A stretch of 64,000 bases of DNA from Syngnathus acus (lineage: Eukaryota; Chordata; Actinopteri; Syngnathiformes; Syngnathidae). Where the stretch lies: the NCBI RefSeq assembly GCF_901709675.1, contig NC_051092.1, forward strand, positions 934,491 through 998,490. The letters run 5' to 3'. The notes below the pieces were generated by a model. That model did not search any database. It was not told the DNA's origin and worked only from the letters and a program-made list of their open reading frames with translations. Made by a program: the position numbers and the translations under genes. Below, in pieces: positions 29,341 through 42,700 of the stretch. The first letter of the stretch is position 1; each line of letters opens with the position of its first letter.

Positions 29341-32204
29341 CCCGCACCGCTCTGGAGCCAGACGGTCTGCCGGCCGCCAGCTTTGCTTGCTTATAACGGC
29401 TGAGAACATCCGATCCCCTCGGGGAGGACGGGAGGGAGGGAGGGAGGGAAGGCGGAGAGGCAAGGCTACTGCTTAGCACTCTCCTCTCTGTCTTTATCTT
29501 GGCTATTTGGACAAAGAACAAGCATTAGGCCGCTGATCAACTGCCCAGTTTATTATGCATGGCTAGGACTGAGAAGTAGTTTGAAAAAGTCCAAACTCAA
29601 TCGGGCCATTTTGAAGTGGAAACATTTTTGGAAGAAAAATCTTTTCACAGCAAACATCTTCTGCCTGGTGTGAAAGAATTTCATTGATGAACATTTCATC
29701 CTCGCCTAGCTTACTTATCATCCGGGTAGGAGGCTGTCGCTTTGTGTTCTGACAAAAACAAACGGACCTTAATCAGCACCAGGCCTTGGTGTTTAACCGC
29801 GACAGAACACTTCCACTCCCTCCCTCCCTCACAGAGCTGCCGCACGCTCACTCTTGGCTGGCCAGCAGAAGCCTCCACATGTGGCCCCCAGGAAAGTGTC
29901 GGCCATTCATAAGAAATATTTTTTTACGCTAGTAAAATTGCATAACTCGCTCGCAATGTGGACTATTTCCTCCCCGGCTCTCGAGGGTCTCCAAATTGTG
30001 CGATTTGGTTTCCTGTGTGTAACGTAAGGTGGAGAGCCGGACAAGCGTTCGCACGTCAGTTTGGGAGCAGGCAGATTTCTCTCCCTCCCTGACAACATGG
30101 AAAAAAAAAATGGGGGGGGGGGGGTGCTGGGGAAGAAGAGCACAGGATGGCGTGCTGAAGGAGAAAATGCGAACATAGTCAAGAAAGAGATTCATCGGAC
30201 AAGAATGTTTTGTCGTGTCCCGCCAACAGTCGAAGCGTACAAGCGAGGTCACAGCAACGAGGTCCAACGTATTGTTGATCACGTTGGGGCCAAGTCCACA
30301 CGCGGATGCAAAACATATTTTCCCCAATCTCTACGCACATGAAAACACATCAATCTGGAAAACAGGCCAGCGGCCTTCCCGTGCTGTTTTTCTTCAGTGG
30401 CTGGAAAATCATGTTTTTGTAGAAACAAAAAGGCCAAAAATCCAGAATTTCTTTTAATCTACATTTTAAAAATCACTGTGTCAACTATTAGCTATTTTTT
30501 TACACACGCCTGTCTTAAAATATATGATAAAAAGTTATTTAAAAAAATAACCATTAGCATTATCGAGCTTAGCTTCTCCGTACAACAAAAAACAGATAAA
30601 TAATAATAAATAAATGAAATGATTCCACATTTACTAATGTCCCAGTTAGTCATCCACTGCACTTAGTTCCCTGAAGGCGTCATTTGCGATCACGGCTAAC
30701 CACTAGCAAATGTCACATCCTATTCAACTGTTTTAATTTTGAAATATCAAAGTTATCTGAGGCTAATCCATTTCCTGACTCCACTTTGATGTCACCAAAC
30801 ATTTTCTCATCCGCCGACTCTTAAAGGCTTAATACTTTACGGGCTCGCTGTCACGCTGCGGGCCGTCATCTGCCGCCCAGATCCCGTCGAGTGTGTCCGG
30901 TAGCCGCCTCGGCCCGACGCGTTTACAACACGACGGGACCGGGCCCAAACAAGCGCGCGCATCTGGTACCTCAGCCACCGACCGCCTTCTGTTCTCTTCG
31001 CCAAGTCAAGTTCTTCATCAGTGTCTTAATGGACAGCGGTCACCTGAAGTTGACACTTAGCAGGGTCTGTGTGTTCTGAGTGACCGTCACAGGTGCCTGC
31101 CAGGACGCTGCCACAAACCGATATTCCAAGTGCGGTCACTTGAAGAATGTCCTCTCAGCGAAACTGAAATAAGCACGTGGAAATGGGAACGGTGATCTTT
31201 GTCAATAAATACAAACGCATCCATGGCCTGTCATGGACGACCTCATGACATTAACGCGTGATATTCAAAATCAAACAGGTTTGCTCTCCACATTCAAATT
31301 GACAGAAAAACAAACAAACATATGGCTTAGCTTTAGAGGTTTCGAGGCGGCATGGGTGCAATTGTCAAAATGCCATGGTGTCTTAACACTCGATTATTTT
31401 GGTCACGTGCCTCAAACAATAGGGTTGCGCCCTTTTCACTTAAAAATACAAATAATACAATTCAAATCAATAAATAGCTCTCAAACAAAGTCTTTTGCAT
31501 GTGGTTCACCTCTCCCCATCTTGTTCCGCTACTGGACGAGTTGACATGAACCGTTGAACAAAAGAGCTCTTGTTTGAGATGTAAAGCCTGCTAGAAAGCG
31601 GCACACTTTGAGATGAAAAGTCCGCTGGGGGAGCAGGGAGGGCACGATAAAAAGGATGAAAACAAATTCAGAGCCTCATCGTCTGTTGGCGTAACCACAT
31701 AACGGACACGCTAATATTTGTGCAGGCTGGAAAAAAATAGAGCAGCTCTCTGGCTTGTCGTGTGGTAAAGCCGGACGGCAGTGTGTCTCAAGCTACGACA
31801 ACCGGCTGCCTTTTTCTGTTGGCCTCAGAGGACGCCAGCACTTAGCGGCCAGCCGGGCCGGCGGAAGGCTGCAGCGCGGACCAACACGTCACCTGCTGCA
31901 CCCAAACACTGGCAGCGACAATCACAGACTAACACAACAATTCATTTGGATCAGCAATGCTAGCTTGCTCCAATAGTATCTCAATTGTTCAAGTTACCAA
32001 CATACAGTACACGAAAATACTTGTGTAAACATCTCAAGGAAACAATCAAGTAAGAGATGGAAACCTCACTTGGTTGATGGACGTGACATTAACTAAAGTT
32101 GTATTGGTGCAAGAGAAGCCAATGTACCTCCAGGGGCCGGCCATCAAACATGTCTGACAAGCACATCATTCACTTTGCATGTGTTGTGGAATGAAGGGCA
32201 GCCG

Positions 32205-32232
32205 TGTTGAGATGAGATGAGATGAGATGAGC
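32205..32232. repeat. (GAGAT)n pentanucleotide repeat
   Basis: About five GAGAT units occur in tandem in intergenic DNA. Confidence 0.85.
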
Positions 32233-32329
32233 GCGGGAGCACGAGTGACAGACAAGCCGCCGCATGTCAGCCATCTAGCAAGAACGCAAGAACCAAGTGC
32301 GAGGATGATTCACTTCTTCTCCAAGCTTG

Positions 32330-32520
32330 AGAAGGCGCCTGGACTATTATCCTGATTAGCGGCAGCCCGCGGGGCGCTTATTAGAGCATTTGTAATAATT
32401 CCTCGGGATCATCCCTTTCTGTCAGTACAGGCCAAAGGAGCTACCCTCTAATTGCTAGAAATTTTAATTATCCTGACGAAAGTGATGGCTGAAAGAAGCA
32501 TCTACTGTGTGGATAAATAA
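32330..32520. promoter_or_regulatory. Candidate conserved noncoding element
   Basis: The block has CCTGATTAGCGGC, CTAATTGCTAGA and TTTTAATTATCC homeodomain-type words around a GC-rich centre (GCCCGCGGGGCGC), with no repeats. It is a plausible enhancer in the smad3-smad6 interval. The evidence is compositional only. Confidence 0.25.
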
Positions 32521-32682
32521 ATCAATCAATCACATTTTTGTTTAACCATCAATGTGAGAGCGAGCCATTTTCAACACTTCAATGTGGTGAAACTTTTTTA
32601 AAAAATTCAGGCGCACTACCGAGTGCTATGTTTCGATTTTTCGCAAGATGTCATCTTCTATACAATTCACAGCCACTAGGGA

Positions 32683-32696
32683 GCGCATTTGCATGA
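32683..32696 (+). promoter_or_regulatory. CTCF-like motif
   Basis: CCACTAGGGAGCGC is one mismatch from the CTCF core consensus. Confidence 0.3.
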
Positions 32697-33433
32697 TATG
32701 CCGTCAGAGGTGCTGTGACATCCAGGCCTCCAGCCATTTCTAGTTGTAGTTTTTCAACAGCATATCTATTGGACTACATTTAGTCTCCATTCCGAAGAAG
32801 CGATTTTCCCCATCGATGTTGTGTGCTTTTCCGTCAAACCTTCTGCACTTTGATTGCGCTCTGACTGACCCCGCCGCCTCAACCCGGAGGCTCATTTCCG
32901 ACCGACAGGCAGCCGTGTTAATGACTGTAAGAACACGAGCGGCTGGAAGAAAACTAGCGGCTCTGACACGCCACCCGAGTCATTTGGACCTGCCGCCACA
33001 GGCCGGGGGGAATGCTTCTCACATAAATCTGCCTGGGAATCGCTGAGCGGCACGTCAGCCAGATGACAGGAGTGCAGCGGAGATAAGAAAAGGAGCTGGT
33101 TCACCTCAGCGCAACGTCAGATACGCTGACGATAGGTATTTGATCTCTGGGATAGCTGCAGGGGCAACACAGAGATCCATGTAGTGATGGAGGAATGCGG
33201 AGAAACATGAGGAGAGGAGTCCATTGGCGTACACTGGAATGCCCTCAATTTAGAGTTGAGCACATTTTGGAGGATCATTTCAAACATCGATCTTTAGCAG
33301 CAACTCTCAGCAGACTTCAGCTTGCGGTTGGTTGGTTGATTATGGGAAAATAGATTGATATTCAACTCCTGATTGATAAACACAAATGGTGGAGCAGCAC
33401 ACGTTGACAGACAATACTAAGAAGCATGTCATC

Positions 33434-33470
<37 letters not shown>

Positions 33471-33471
33471 C
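33434..33471. repeat. Compound (AT)n(GT)n microsatellite
   Basis: About twelve AT units run directly into about six GT units. Confidence 0.95.
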
Positions 33472-34386
33472 CTTCCTTGGTTCCAACATCTTGGCATGCA
33501 CTCGCTGCTCTCTCTTAGAGGTGCTGACAGACATTCACATTCACAGTTTCTCTGTCCAGGCTTTAACAGGAGCCAGATGAAAGACAGCAGCAGATTAAGA
33601 TGTTCGGTACGGGGTGGCACGGGACAAGCGAGGGAGCATGGCGAGTACAGCGGCAAACAAAGGCTGAAGGAATGTCAAAGGCGGGAATCATGCTGCAAAG
33701 GCCTTCAGGAATAAAAAGTGTTCGAAGGAAGGAGTGGCTCCTCTTCCAGGTCTGGAAGCCCTCAAGGGACACTTGTGTTCTCAAGGGAACACAAGACCTC
33801 CCGCTAAAGCCCCACGCCCGGGGGGACCAAACATGCCTCTTGTGAAGCCTTTAAAGGCCAAGTTCCTGCCACTTTGTGTTTAATAAGTTTGAAGAAGCCG
33901 CTAGCACAATATGCAACGCCTCACTTTAGCTCTTTCATGAATTTCCATGGTCGTAGTGTCTTGCATTGCAGCACGCAAATGTAACGTTTAGTGCAGAGCA
34001 TGACATTGAGCGATTGAGTTAGCATCATAAATATTTCTCTTGAAGTCCAAGACCATGTCACGGCCCAGGAAAGTCAAAACACAAGCTTGAGCAAATGCAC
34101 ACTTTGTTGTTTATTTCTGAGAATAATCGGCTTTTTGAGTTCGATGATTATTTTCGAAACTGCAAACAAGCCGACAGTTGCAGCCCTACCCTCGTATGAA
34201 TCACGCAGGTGCAGCTCCTAGACAGTCAAATAAACCTAATTGTTAGTGGCTGGACACTCCCAATTGAAATGATCACAAAATGACTGAACATGTACAATGA
34301 CGGGTCACCCTTTGCGTCTCTGCTTTTTTCCCCTTCCAATTATTCTTCCAACTGAAATCTACTAAACAATACAGTAATTGCTTGTA

Positions 34387-34508
34387 ATCCATCCATTTCC
34401 TGTACTAAGTGATTTTAGGCCAGAGGCAGAGTACACCCCAGCCTGGTTGCCGCCCCATGACATGGCACAGACAGACAAACAACAATTCCCACAAATGAAC
34501 AATTAGTC
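34387..34508 (+). repeat. Fish dispersed repeat fragment (head and middle)
   Basis: The fragment starts 'atccatccatttcctgta' and continues with 'gaggcagagtacacccca', 'gcctggttgccgcc' and 'agacaaacaacaattcc', a diverged but clear copy of the head and middle of the dispersed fish repeat. Confidence 0.75.
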
Positions 34509-34561
34509 TTCGTTAAACGTCGGGGAATTCAGAGAAATGAACCAGGAACCATCAAAATGCC

Positions 34562-34601
<40 letters not shown>

Positions 34602-34662
34602 ATCATATATATTTGTATAAAATATATATTTATTAAAAAATATATATATATATTTTTTTTTT
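34562..34662. repeat. AT-rich microsatellite cluster
   Basis: A run of about 16 AT units is followed by degenerate AT/TA segments and a poly-T run, about 100 bp of almost pure A and T. Confidence 0.95.
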
Positions 34663-34768
34663 TTTAAAAGAAGAAATCATGTTCCGTGTACACTTATATA
34701 CAACAAATTTGCAACTGAATGTTTTAATCTGTATTAAATATAAAGAACATACCTTGGAGTGAAAACCA

Positions 34769-34782
34769 GTGCCATCTGGTGG
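34769..34782 (-). promoter_or_regulatory. CTCF-consensus motif
   Basis: The minus strand reads CCACCAGATGGCAC, which fits CCASYAGRKGGCRS at every position. It lies in the smad3-smad6 intergenic region about 110 bp from the AT cluster. Confidence 0.45.
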
Positions 34783-36217
34783 AGCATTTGCCTTCATGTC
34801 ACTGGTAGCATCTGGACATCTTTTCTCTTTGTGCCAAGAGGACCAAATATCTCAGTCCATTGTCATTTTATACAAATGGCCACATTTTATATTCATCTGA
34901 GTGCAGGACACGGCAGCCAGGATGTGTGTGTGTATGCACATACACGCATTCCGGACCTCACGCTGGCAGGTATGTCGGCGTGGAGACAGGCTGTAGTGCG
35001 TGGCCGCGGAATGTGTAACCTGACCTCGGCAGGCCCTTCACTCATCTTCTGCCTTCTCACCAACAAGTGATGGCTGCGCCCCTCTCACAACACTGGGAAG
35101 AGAAAACAAGCAGGCAGTCAAGTAGAGCAGAAACGTGACTTGCATTTGGACACGAGCGGCAGCAAGAAAGTACGTCTCGTCTCGTATTGGTTGGTTTTCC
35201 TCAGATGTTGTGGTTTCTTAAAAACAATAGTTTCAAGATGGTAAAACACTTTTTCCTTCGGTCCAATTATTTTATTATGACCTCAAGCTGTGTGCGAAAG
35301 AGTGGAAATTCATTTAGGTCTGAAAACAGAGGAGATTTTCATTTCAATTCAATAGCATGTTAGCAACAACAAAAAAAGTACTTCAGTCGATTTTACCAAA
35401 GGTTGAAGAAAAAAAAAAGATTTATTTTGTTTTCCTCGCCGGATATTTTGTGGCGTGCGTCATGATTTAACTGCAATGACAACACGGCAGGAAATTACTA
35501 AGTGCAACCAACGGAAGATTCAAATAAGACAAACAGGTTCATTAAAGAGCTGACGTCGTTTGGGCGGTCTTCGTGAGCAAACTTCGATTAGCGTGAAAAA
35601 AAGGGGATTCCCCACCCTTCCGCTAAAATCGGACCTACTCAGGGCACTTGTACACAACAAGTTGACATCAAGCTGCTGCAAACAACACACAAGTCAGGGG
35701 CGACGTGGACACATTGAAGAAGGGGAGGAGGCGGGAAAGCCACATGAGCAGCACCCAATCAGCCCGCCTGCACTCAACCACCGGCGCTGCACGCCAAACC
35801 TCAGACTGGAAGCTTGGAAGGCAACGCAGTGTGACTGCATTTCCTGAATCCACCCCATTTAAACTCACAATATGGAACGTATTAGGACCAAGGGAAAAAA
35901 GAAAAGAAACAGGGGAGGAGGAGCAAGGGCTGGGGCAGAGATCCGAGATCTTCTCCTCTACGGTTTCTCGGAAAGGAGCTTGACATCCTAAAGACTTTTG
36001 AACACAACAGAATATTTCAAAGCCAGCCTCTTTTTTTGGGTGAAGAAATTAGAAGCAAACCGAATGTCTCATTGCTCTGCCATCCTGCTTTTTACGCCTA
36101 CATGGAGCCCACAGGCGAAATGAGTGTGAGCATGGCAGCATTCATGTGCCATTGCCTCACAATTTAGATAGCAGGGTCTGGAAAAGCTTTGATTATAGCC
36201 TGTAAAGCAGCTCTATT

Positions 36218-36245
36218 AAAGGCCCCTATAAATTACAGGGCCTTT
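36218..36245. other. Inverted repeat (8-bp stem) in a candidate regulatory block
   Basis: AAAGGCCC at 36218-36225 pairs perfectly with GGGCCTTT at 36238-36245 around a 12-base loop. An alternative pairing of CCTGTAA (36199-36205) with TTACAGG (36233-36239) overlaps it. There is no sign of a protein or a known small RNA. Confidence 0.5.
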
Positions 36246-36607
36246 TTGACACACACACACGAACACACGCTCTCATCAGTGAAACTCTTTGTGCATGCCG
36301 GGTGGGGAGAGGAAAAAAAAAAAAAAAAAAAAGACGGCACACATCAATAACAAGTTAATGCAATTAAATGAGTTTCTGCAACGCTGTAATTAAAAGCAAA
36401 TTGAATTGTTGGCGGAATACAGACAGGCGCCTGCATTGTATCACTTTGAGTGTGCGTCGGCACGACATCATTCATTCGGAAGGTTCACAACATGATTTTA
36501 AGAGGAGCAAAGAAAATGGACACATTTTCCAAGGAAGAGCTTGTTGGGTTTGCATGATGGGACAAACAAGGTGATACACTGCTGTTGATGAACACCATCA
36601 GATAGAG

Positions 36608-36632
36608 CGTGTGTGTGTGTGTGTGTGTGTGC
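36608..36632. repeat. (GT)n microsatellite
   Basis: This is a run of about 12 GT units ending in GCGTGAGCGC. Confidence 0.95.
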
Positions 36633-38411
36633 GTGAGCGCACGCTGTGGCATTCTTTTAACCTCTGTGGAAACTCACTAAAATAAATCCATTTCGTACGT
36701 CAGAGAGGCCCCTTTTGCACCCTGTAATTACCCGAGGGCGGGAAGGGGAGCCGGTGGAGGGGGGGGCCGAGTGAGCGAGAAGATGCACCACTGGTTTGCT
36801 TTTTGGCTTCTGACAAAGCGGCAAGTTGTGTGTTGAAGGCTGACTCGGTGGCCTGACAGATCTTGGAAAATTCCCCCATCAGAGATCTTGCATTTATCTG
36901 CCTGTCACTTTGACACAACAATCTAGTCAATCCAGTTTTTTTCCCCCCCAATGTGTGAACGCCATTTGTTCTTCCATTTATACTTCCTGTAGGTGTAAAG
37001 GAGTGTCCCAATACTTATGGAAGACAAAACAGTGCAGTCACCATGGAAAGCCGTTTGAAAAATGTCACGAGTAGTCGACTTGACGTCTATAGCTGTCAAT
37101 GGGAGGGTTAAATTGGACATGCTCTAAAGCGGAGCATTGGACAATCAGTCACACTGGTTCCGATCCGCCCGCCGCGTTGGAGTGAGCCAAAATGGTGCCT
37201 TCCCATAACCCCCCCCCCCGTGAGAGCGTGGATCCCCAGCACGCCGGCATGCACGCCGGCGTGTGTCTGCACGCCCCGTAAGTGGCGAGCGCGGCAGCTG
37301 CGAGGAGCCGTAATTAACACCCTCGGCCGAGGTGAGAAGAAGAAGACACGTTGCGGGCTGGCGTTCATGACAAGAGGGAGGAAGAGCAGGAAGTTGTTCC
37401 GGCCTCCACTCGTCTCCAAAGGTGCTATTAAGCGAGGGGCCAGATGTGCTCCACGGCGAGGTCATGAAATGGAGTGGCAGTAAGCTGCTCCACATCTGCC
37501 TGACTTAACTAAACAATTGACTTTATAGCCGTGTTTCCTTTGAGCTCTCCAGTACAGTTTGGCGAGGGTAAAGTCAGATCTGGCTCGCTTTCCATTATGT
37601 CAGCAACCGAAACGGCAATGGTGGGAAAAAACACTTTTTTGTTATTGTTCTTTGGTTGATTTGTCAGGTCATGTGCACTTTAGGTTCCACAGAGAGAACA
37701 TTTGGGATTCCAGCTGACCAACTCTGCCATGCGATGGGAACTGATGAACACATTGATGGAGCAGCCTTCACAGCACATCTATGACATTTGTCGAATCGGC
37801 ACGGCGGCGATGGCAAAAAATCATCGAGCGAGCCATCCCGAACTTCATCGTCAGACCAGTTGGCATAAAGTTGTGGATGTGACTACAAATGGCAAAAATA
37901 TGACTCACTTTTGCTGAACAATAAATGGCAAGTGTGTGTCGGCCAATCAGCAGCCGGTACGCCGTCTCGCTTCGCCCACTGGTACATTAGCCTATTTTTA
38001 TTTGTGGGATTGCCTTGGTTTTTGCGCTGTACTCAACGAAACAGAACTTTTCTTTCATATGGTTAGTCAGATTCATTTAGTGACTTCACAACAATTCTGA
38101 GAGTCTTGCGGAAGGTGTTCTTGCCCCGGCCGGCCGAGGAATGTACTGAGGCTTTGGCAGCACACGAAGCCTAATAACAGGCTTCGGAAACTCTGAGCTT
38201 TAAAAAGCAGTAGTGCGCTGGTGTGCTCCCTGAACTCAAACACAGATCGAGAAAAAGTCGGCACGTGTTGCGAATCCACTCAACAATGGAAGAAATGTGT
38301 TTTTTGAGTGACTTAATTGAGGCGTCCCCAAAAGAGCTGACATGGACTTTTCCTTTTTCTGTGCCATCCGCAAGCAAGACGGTATGCACTCTATATGAAC
38401 TGTCACTTGCC

Positions 38412-38433
38412 TCCCCCCCCCCCCCCCCCCCCC
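38412..38433. repeat. Poly-C run
   Basis: There are about 21 consecutive C on the plus strand, unusually long for a homopolymer of this base. The assembled length may be unreliable. Confidence 0.9.
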
Positions 38434-39438
38434 ATCTAATTAAAGCCCCTTCTATCCTCTGCGGTGGCTTGCATAATGTGCCCACCAGGAGCCACCCCCG
38501 TATATTGTATATAATTGTCCGCTAGTTCCTCTCCAGTGGTGATGTGGAACCCCCCATAACAGAGACACAAAGGAGCAGGATAATGGCCTCCAGTTGTAGG
38601 GAAGTGAGCAGAGGCAGAACGTTGGCTCCAGACAGGCAGCGGGCCCGGAGGAGGCTGTCTGAGCCGCTTTAAGGAAGGGACGCCGAGCTCAGCAGCACGC
38701 TCCGTCACAAAATCGTATTATCCAGTTTAAAGGCGCTCGTCGTTGTCAGGACATTTTCTTTTTTTTTTTCAAACGCTCTCCCCGAGTTTCGAGGACGTCG
38801 ATGCTGGTCTATTAAAAGCAGCTCATGAAACGGAGCTGAATGGCTCCTTTGGCTGAATGCTGGCAAAGGCGCACGCACGCACACTCACCACCAATCTAAC
38901 CCAACACCAGCAATTATGAAGGAAGCCAGCGAAACCACATCCACCCTGGCAGCAGTTTGGAAGATTCCAGTAGGCTTGTTGTTAAAAAAAAAAAGGGCAC
39001 ATTCCACCATCACTCCGGTTTCCGAGGCCACTGGACTCTTTCAAAGTGCATTGTGAGACCCCGGCGAACATACCTGGAGGACGCTCATCTTCTCCTTCCA
39101 CTCATCTCCAACGTTATGGATTCTTGGGACCTCAAGGACATGTGGGCAAGTCAACGGAGACAATGCTTGCTTGACAGGTAGCACCACCATAGTTGTAGTC
39201 GTGGTTGACAAAATAATCAACATCAGAAATAGTGTTGGGAAACAAATGACAAAAAGTATCAACCAACCTTTTAAGCTGAGGTGCCCACAAAAGCACCAGA
39301 GGAACATTCAGGAACGTCCAAGCTGTGATTCCAACCTTGAACCTGAGAATGATAACTGAAAACCTGTGCCGCTGGCTCTCTTTTAGAAAACGAGTCCGAA
39401 AAACCAGAGGAAAACAAGGTGACTTATGATGCGAATAC

Positions 39439-39444
39439 TTTATT
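39439..39444 (-). terminator. smad6: Candidate smad6 poly(A) signal (AATAAA)
   Basis: Reading the minus strand down from the smad6 stop, an AATAAAG lies about 350 bp below it, after an AT-rich 3' UTR with ATATAT runs. It is the best-formed signal in the near downstream region. Confidence 0.55.
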
Positions 39445-39791
39445 TTCAATGTGTGAATGGTTAGCTTTTCGTCTGGATCTTAACAGTATAACAAAACGAT
39501 ACACCAAATCCAGACTGGGCCCTAATTTTGCTGTATAATTTCTCAAATTGGTATTGAAATTCTCTTTATCTTTATATACGTATATTTCTATATCATATAT
39601 ATATATATAAGCCAAAGTGCATTTCCATTTTTTTTTCCTCTTGTCCATATACACATTGCACCATACATAAATAATGACATTGTAAAAAGGACTCCGTATT
39701 TACAAGTATAATATATATTTCATATAATATATAAAACTTTATATTAAATCTAGGTAGACGATATTTGGGATGGTGCGCGGGTGGGTCCGTG
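39445..39791 (-). other. smad6: smad6 3' UTR (predicted)
   Basis: This AT-rich noncoding stretch lies between the stop codon and the candidate poly(A) signal. It contains an (AT)n run at about 39593-39608 and several TATA/ATTTA-like words compatible with an unstable feedback-inhibitor mRNA. The stability idea is inference. Confidence 0.5.
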
Positions 39792-42700
39792 TTATCTGTG
39801 GTTGTTGAGAAGGATCTCCAGCCAGCAGGGGCAGGAGGTGATGAACTGTCTGGAGTAGCAGGGCCCCCAGCCCTTGGCGAAGCTGATGCGCACGCTGTTG
39901 GGGTCGTAAGGTCCGTCCGGCAGCTCGGCCGCGTAGCGCAGCAGGCACGAGCGCTCGTAGTCAAACACCTTGATGGAGAAGCCCGGCATCACCTTGCGCA
40001 CCACCAAGCTGCGGCCGTTGGGCGCGTCCAGCGTGGGCGAGTTGACAAAGATGGGGTGCTCGCTGCGGTTGTACGCCCACACGCCGTCCGGCTCTTTGCT
40101 GAGGAGGATGCCGTAGCCGATTTTGCCCCGCGTGCGCTGCACCGTGCTGCTGCGGTGCTCCAGGTTGAGCTGGCCCAGGCAGAAGCCCGTGCCCTGAGGT
40201 AGATCGTAGAAGATGCTGACGGAGTGCTCGTACACTGTGTAGAGGCGGCCCACGCGCGTGCGGTGCTCCCAGTACGCCACGTTGCACCAGTGGTTCTGCT
40301 TGGGGGCGTCGGGTGACATGCTGGCATCTGCAAAGAGCACACATACGCCGCTGGAGTCAAAACATCAACACCGGCCGGCCGGTCGAAAGGAAGGAAGCCT
40401 TACGTTTGGAGGGATCTGCTTTTTATTGTTGCCAGCAGATGGCTACGCTATAAATACTCAAGGAGGCAATCGAAGCCTTGTGCAAATACCGCTCGCTGCC
40501 TGCGCATCCATCCAACACGCACGGCCGGGCGACCGACTATACATATCCCCCAGGGTGTACCGAGGTCAATCCGAGGGAACGCCCGCTATTCCCGCCACCG
40601 CCTCAAGAGGTCACCGTCACGACTGAAACCCCGCTAAGTCGACACACTCACTGTTTCCACTGATTCGTCCAAAATGCGTCCTTGTCACAGAGGAATGAAT
40701 TCTCCCGCCCGATGAGCGATAAATCCGCTGGCTAATTCACTTTTCATGGCTGCTGTCTTTTCAGCAACAACCTCTAGTGACTTAGTACACCCTCGGTGGA
40801 CGGACGTCCGTCCACCCACACGCTAGCCGTTTGCATGCCACGTGAAATACATCCACAGTTTTTGTGTGTACGTTTTGACTGCTACAGAATAGGATCATAT
40901 CTTCCTCCTCACATTCCACAAGAGGAGGGAGGGAGGGGGTGATGCACAGGGGGGTCCCCGCCCCCTCCCCCAGCGCACAACCCTTCCCCCTGCTGTGGGC
41001 CCAGGGACGGCATTCAGCTCCCTGACAACTTAGCACAAGCCCGTGACCCGCTGACCCCCCGGCCTTCATGCTATCAGCTCCCATTAGCTCACAACACAGA
41101 GTGATGCCATTATTTTGCTTCACGGAGTCTATTGGCACAGAGGATTTAAAGCCCAAGGCCTGTGGCCCCATTCCTTTCAGCTTGTGTGCTCTCGGGGCGG
41201 GCGTAGTGACCGCCTGCCGCATTAACAGATGCCTTGGAGGCGGAGGAGCCAAAGACGTCCGTCTCCCGTCCGAGTGAAGCTCTGCGCCGCGTTAATGAAG
41301 TTTGCGCAAAAGATTAGCCAAAAGCCAGACGTGCGCAGACGCAACTGCGCCTGCTGGCTTCGGGTTTTTCTGTGCAGCCCAGCGTGGGGAGTTGCAGACA
41401 GGCTTTCTGTGTGTTGGCTCAAACGACGCCCTCCCTCCATCCCTCCCTCCCTTCCACCTCCCCTCACCCTCTTGTCAGGGGCCCCAACATGCATGTGCCA
41501 TTAGTGAATTCCACACTGCGTGTGACTCCTCGACTCGGAGCTGAGCGTTTACGGCAAGCGGCCTGTACAAAGAAGTCAGAGGCACCTTGTTTACGGCCCC
41601 CTCCATTGTCTCAAATCAAACGGAGTCCACACATCAAGGTAAACTTTCAAAGTGTTCACACGAAAAGGCCAAATGGCAAATGGCGCCTTCTCTTTGGTCA
41701 GCCACCGCTATCTATCTTTCACACGTAGCACAGTGTTTTGCTTACGTTATTCTGCTGGTCTTGCGCAAACTCCGTTTTTTTTTTAATACCGCATTTGGAG
41801 TTGACTGTAAAACTAAACAGATAACAAAAACAATTAGACGCATTGTATATTTAAAAACAAGACATGATTGGATTTAGAAGAATTGCCAGTGCTAATGCTA
41901 AAGTAAATGTAGAATCCCATTGACATGCTAATGGGTATTAACATCGACTTCCTTCAAATTACGAATATTCATTCGCACACTAGAACTGTGGCAATGCTCA
42001 AATCCACTTTGAGAAAATGAGTTCTAATCATAAAACTCATTTGTAACTTTTTTTCTTCTCTTTTTAGAAATCCCTGCCTGCTGAGCAAGCCAGTATTATT
42101 GATATGATTTGAATGTTTTACTCATTTACTTTGTAACTCATTTATTTGGGTAAGTTTTCAAATGAATGAAATGAACCATGATTCAATAGCAATCGAAATA
42201 ATGGTCATGAGGCGGCTACGTGAGCACGCAAACCAGGAAGAGTGACGAGGGGGGACAAAGGTTAGAAATGTAGCCAATGTTAAGCCAAAGGCAAGACAAT
42301 GCAGGCACGCTGAGCCAGGCCTTTTCCTGCTTCTCTGTTGAGTCAAAGTGTGTCTACGTGTCCGCCAAGCAGACGTGTTTGTGTTTTTGTCCTCAACTTG
42401 TGTGTTTTGGCTACGGGAGGGGGGCCACTGAGGTGAGAGCTTTGAGAGAAGGCCTCATTAGGATCTCTTTGACTGAACACGACCATCAGCGAACAAGCGG
42501 AAAATCACCACGGCAACCGCGTGCTCATGTCTGATGGGTCGGATTGAAAGGATGAGTTCTTTTGCAATGGAACTTCTGATGTCGTACTACACGGAAGCGG
42601 ACCAAATGCTTTTGAAGAGAGTATAACGCGAAACAAAGAGCTTAGCAATGCCACGTTGAGTGTTTTCAACATTTTCCAATATTTTGTCAATGACTTTTCT

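Larger units (their letters stand above)
23881..39430. other. smad3-smad6 intergenic region, noncoding
   Basis: No exon with a recognisable protein or matching splice phases is present in about 15.5 kb. It holds fish repeat fragments, microsatellites and homopolymer runs (listed separately) and several non-repetitive blocks that look like candidate regulatory elements: about 26180-26760, 32330-32520 and 36150-36250. A long poly-T run lies near 27672-27691 and poly-G runs near 28760-28774 and 30110-30124. Confidence 0.55.

Noticed and set aside
39765-40202. 145-codon plus-strand frame over smad6 exon 4
   Set aside because: It is the antisense shadow of the GC-rich MH2 exon.
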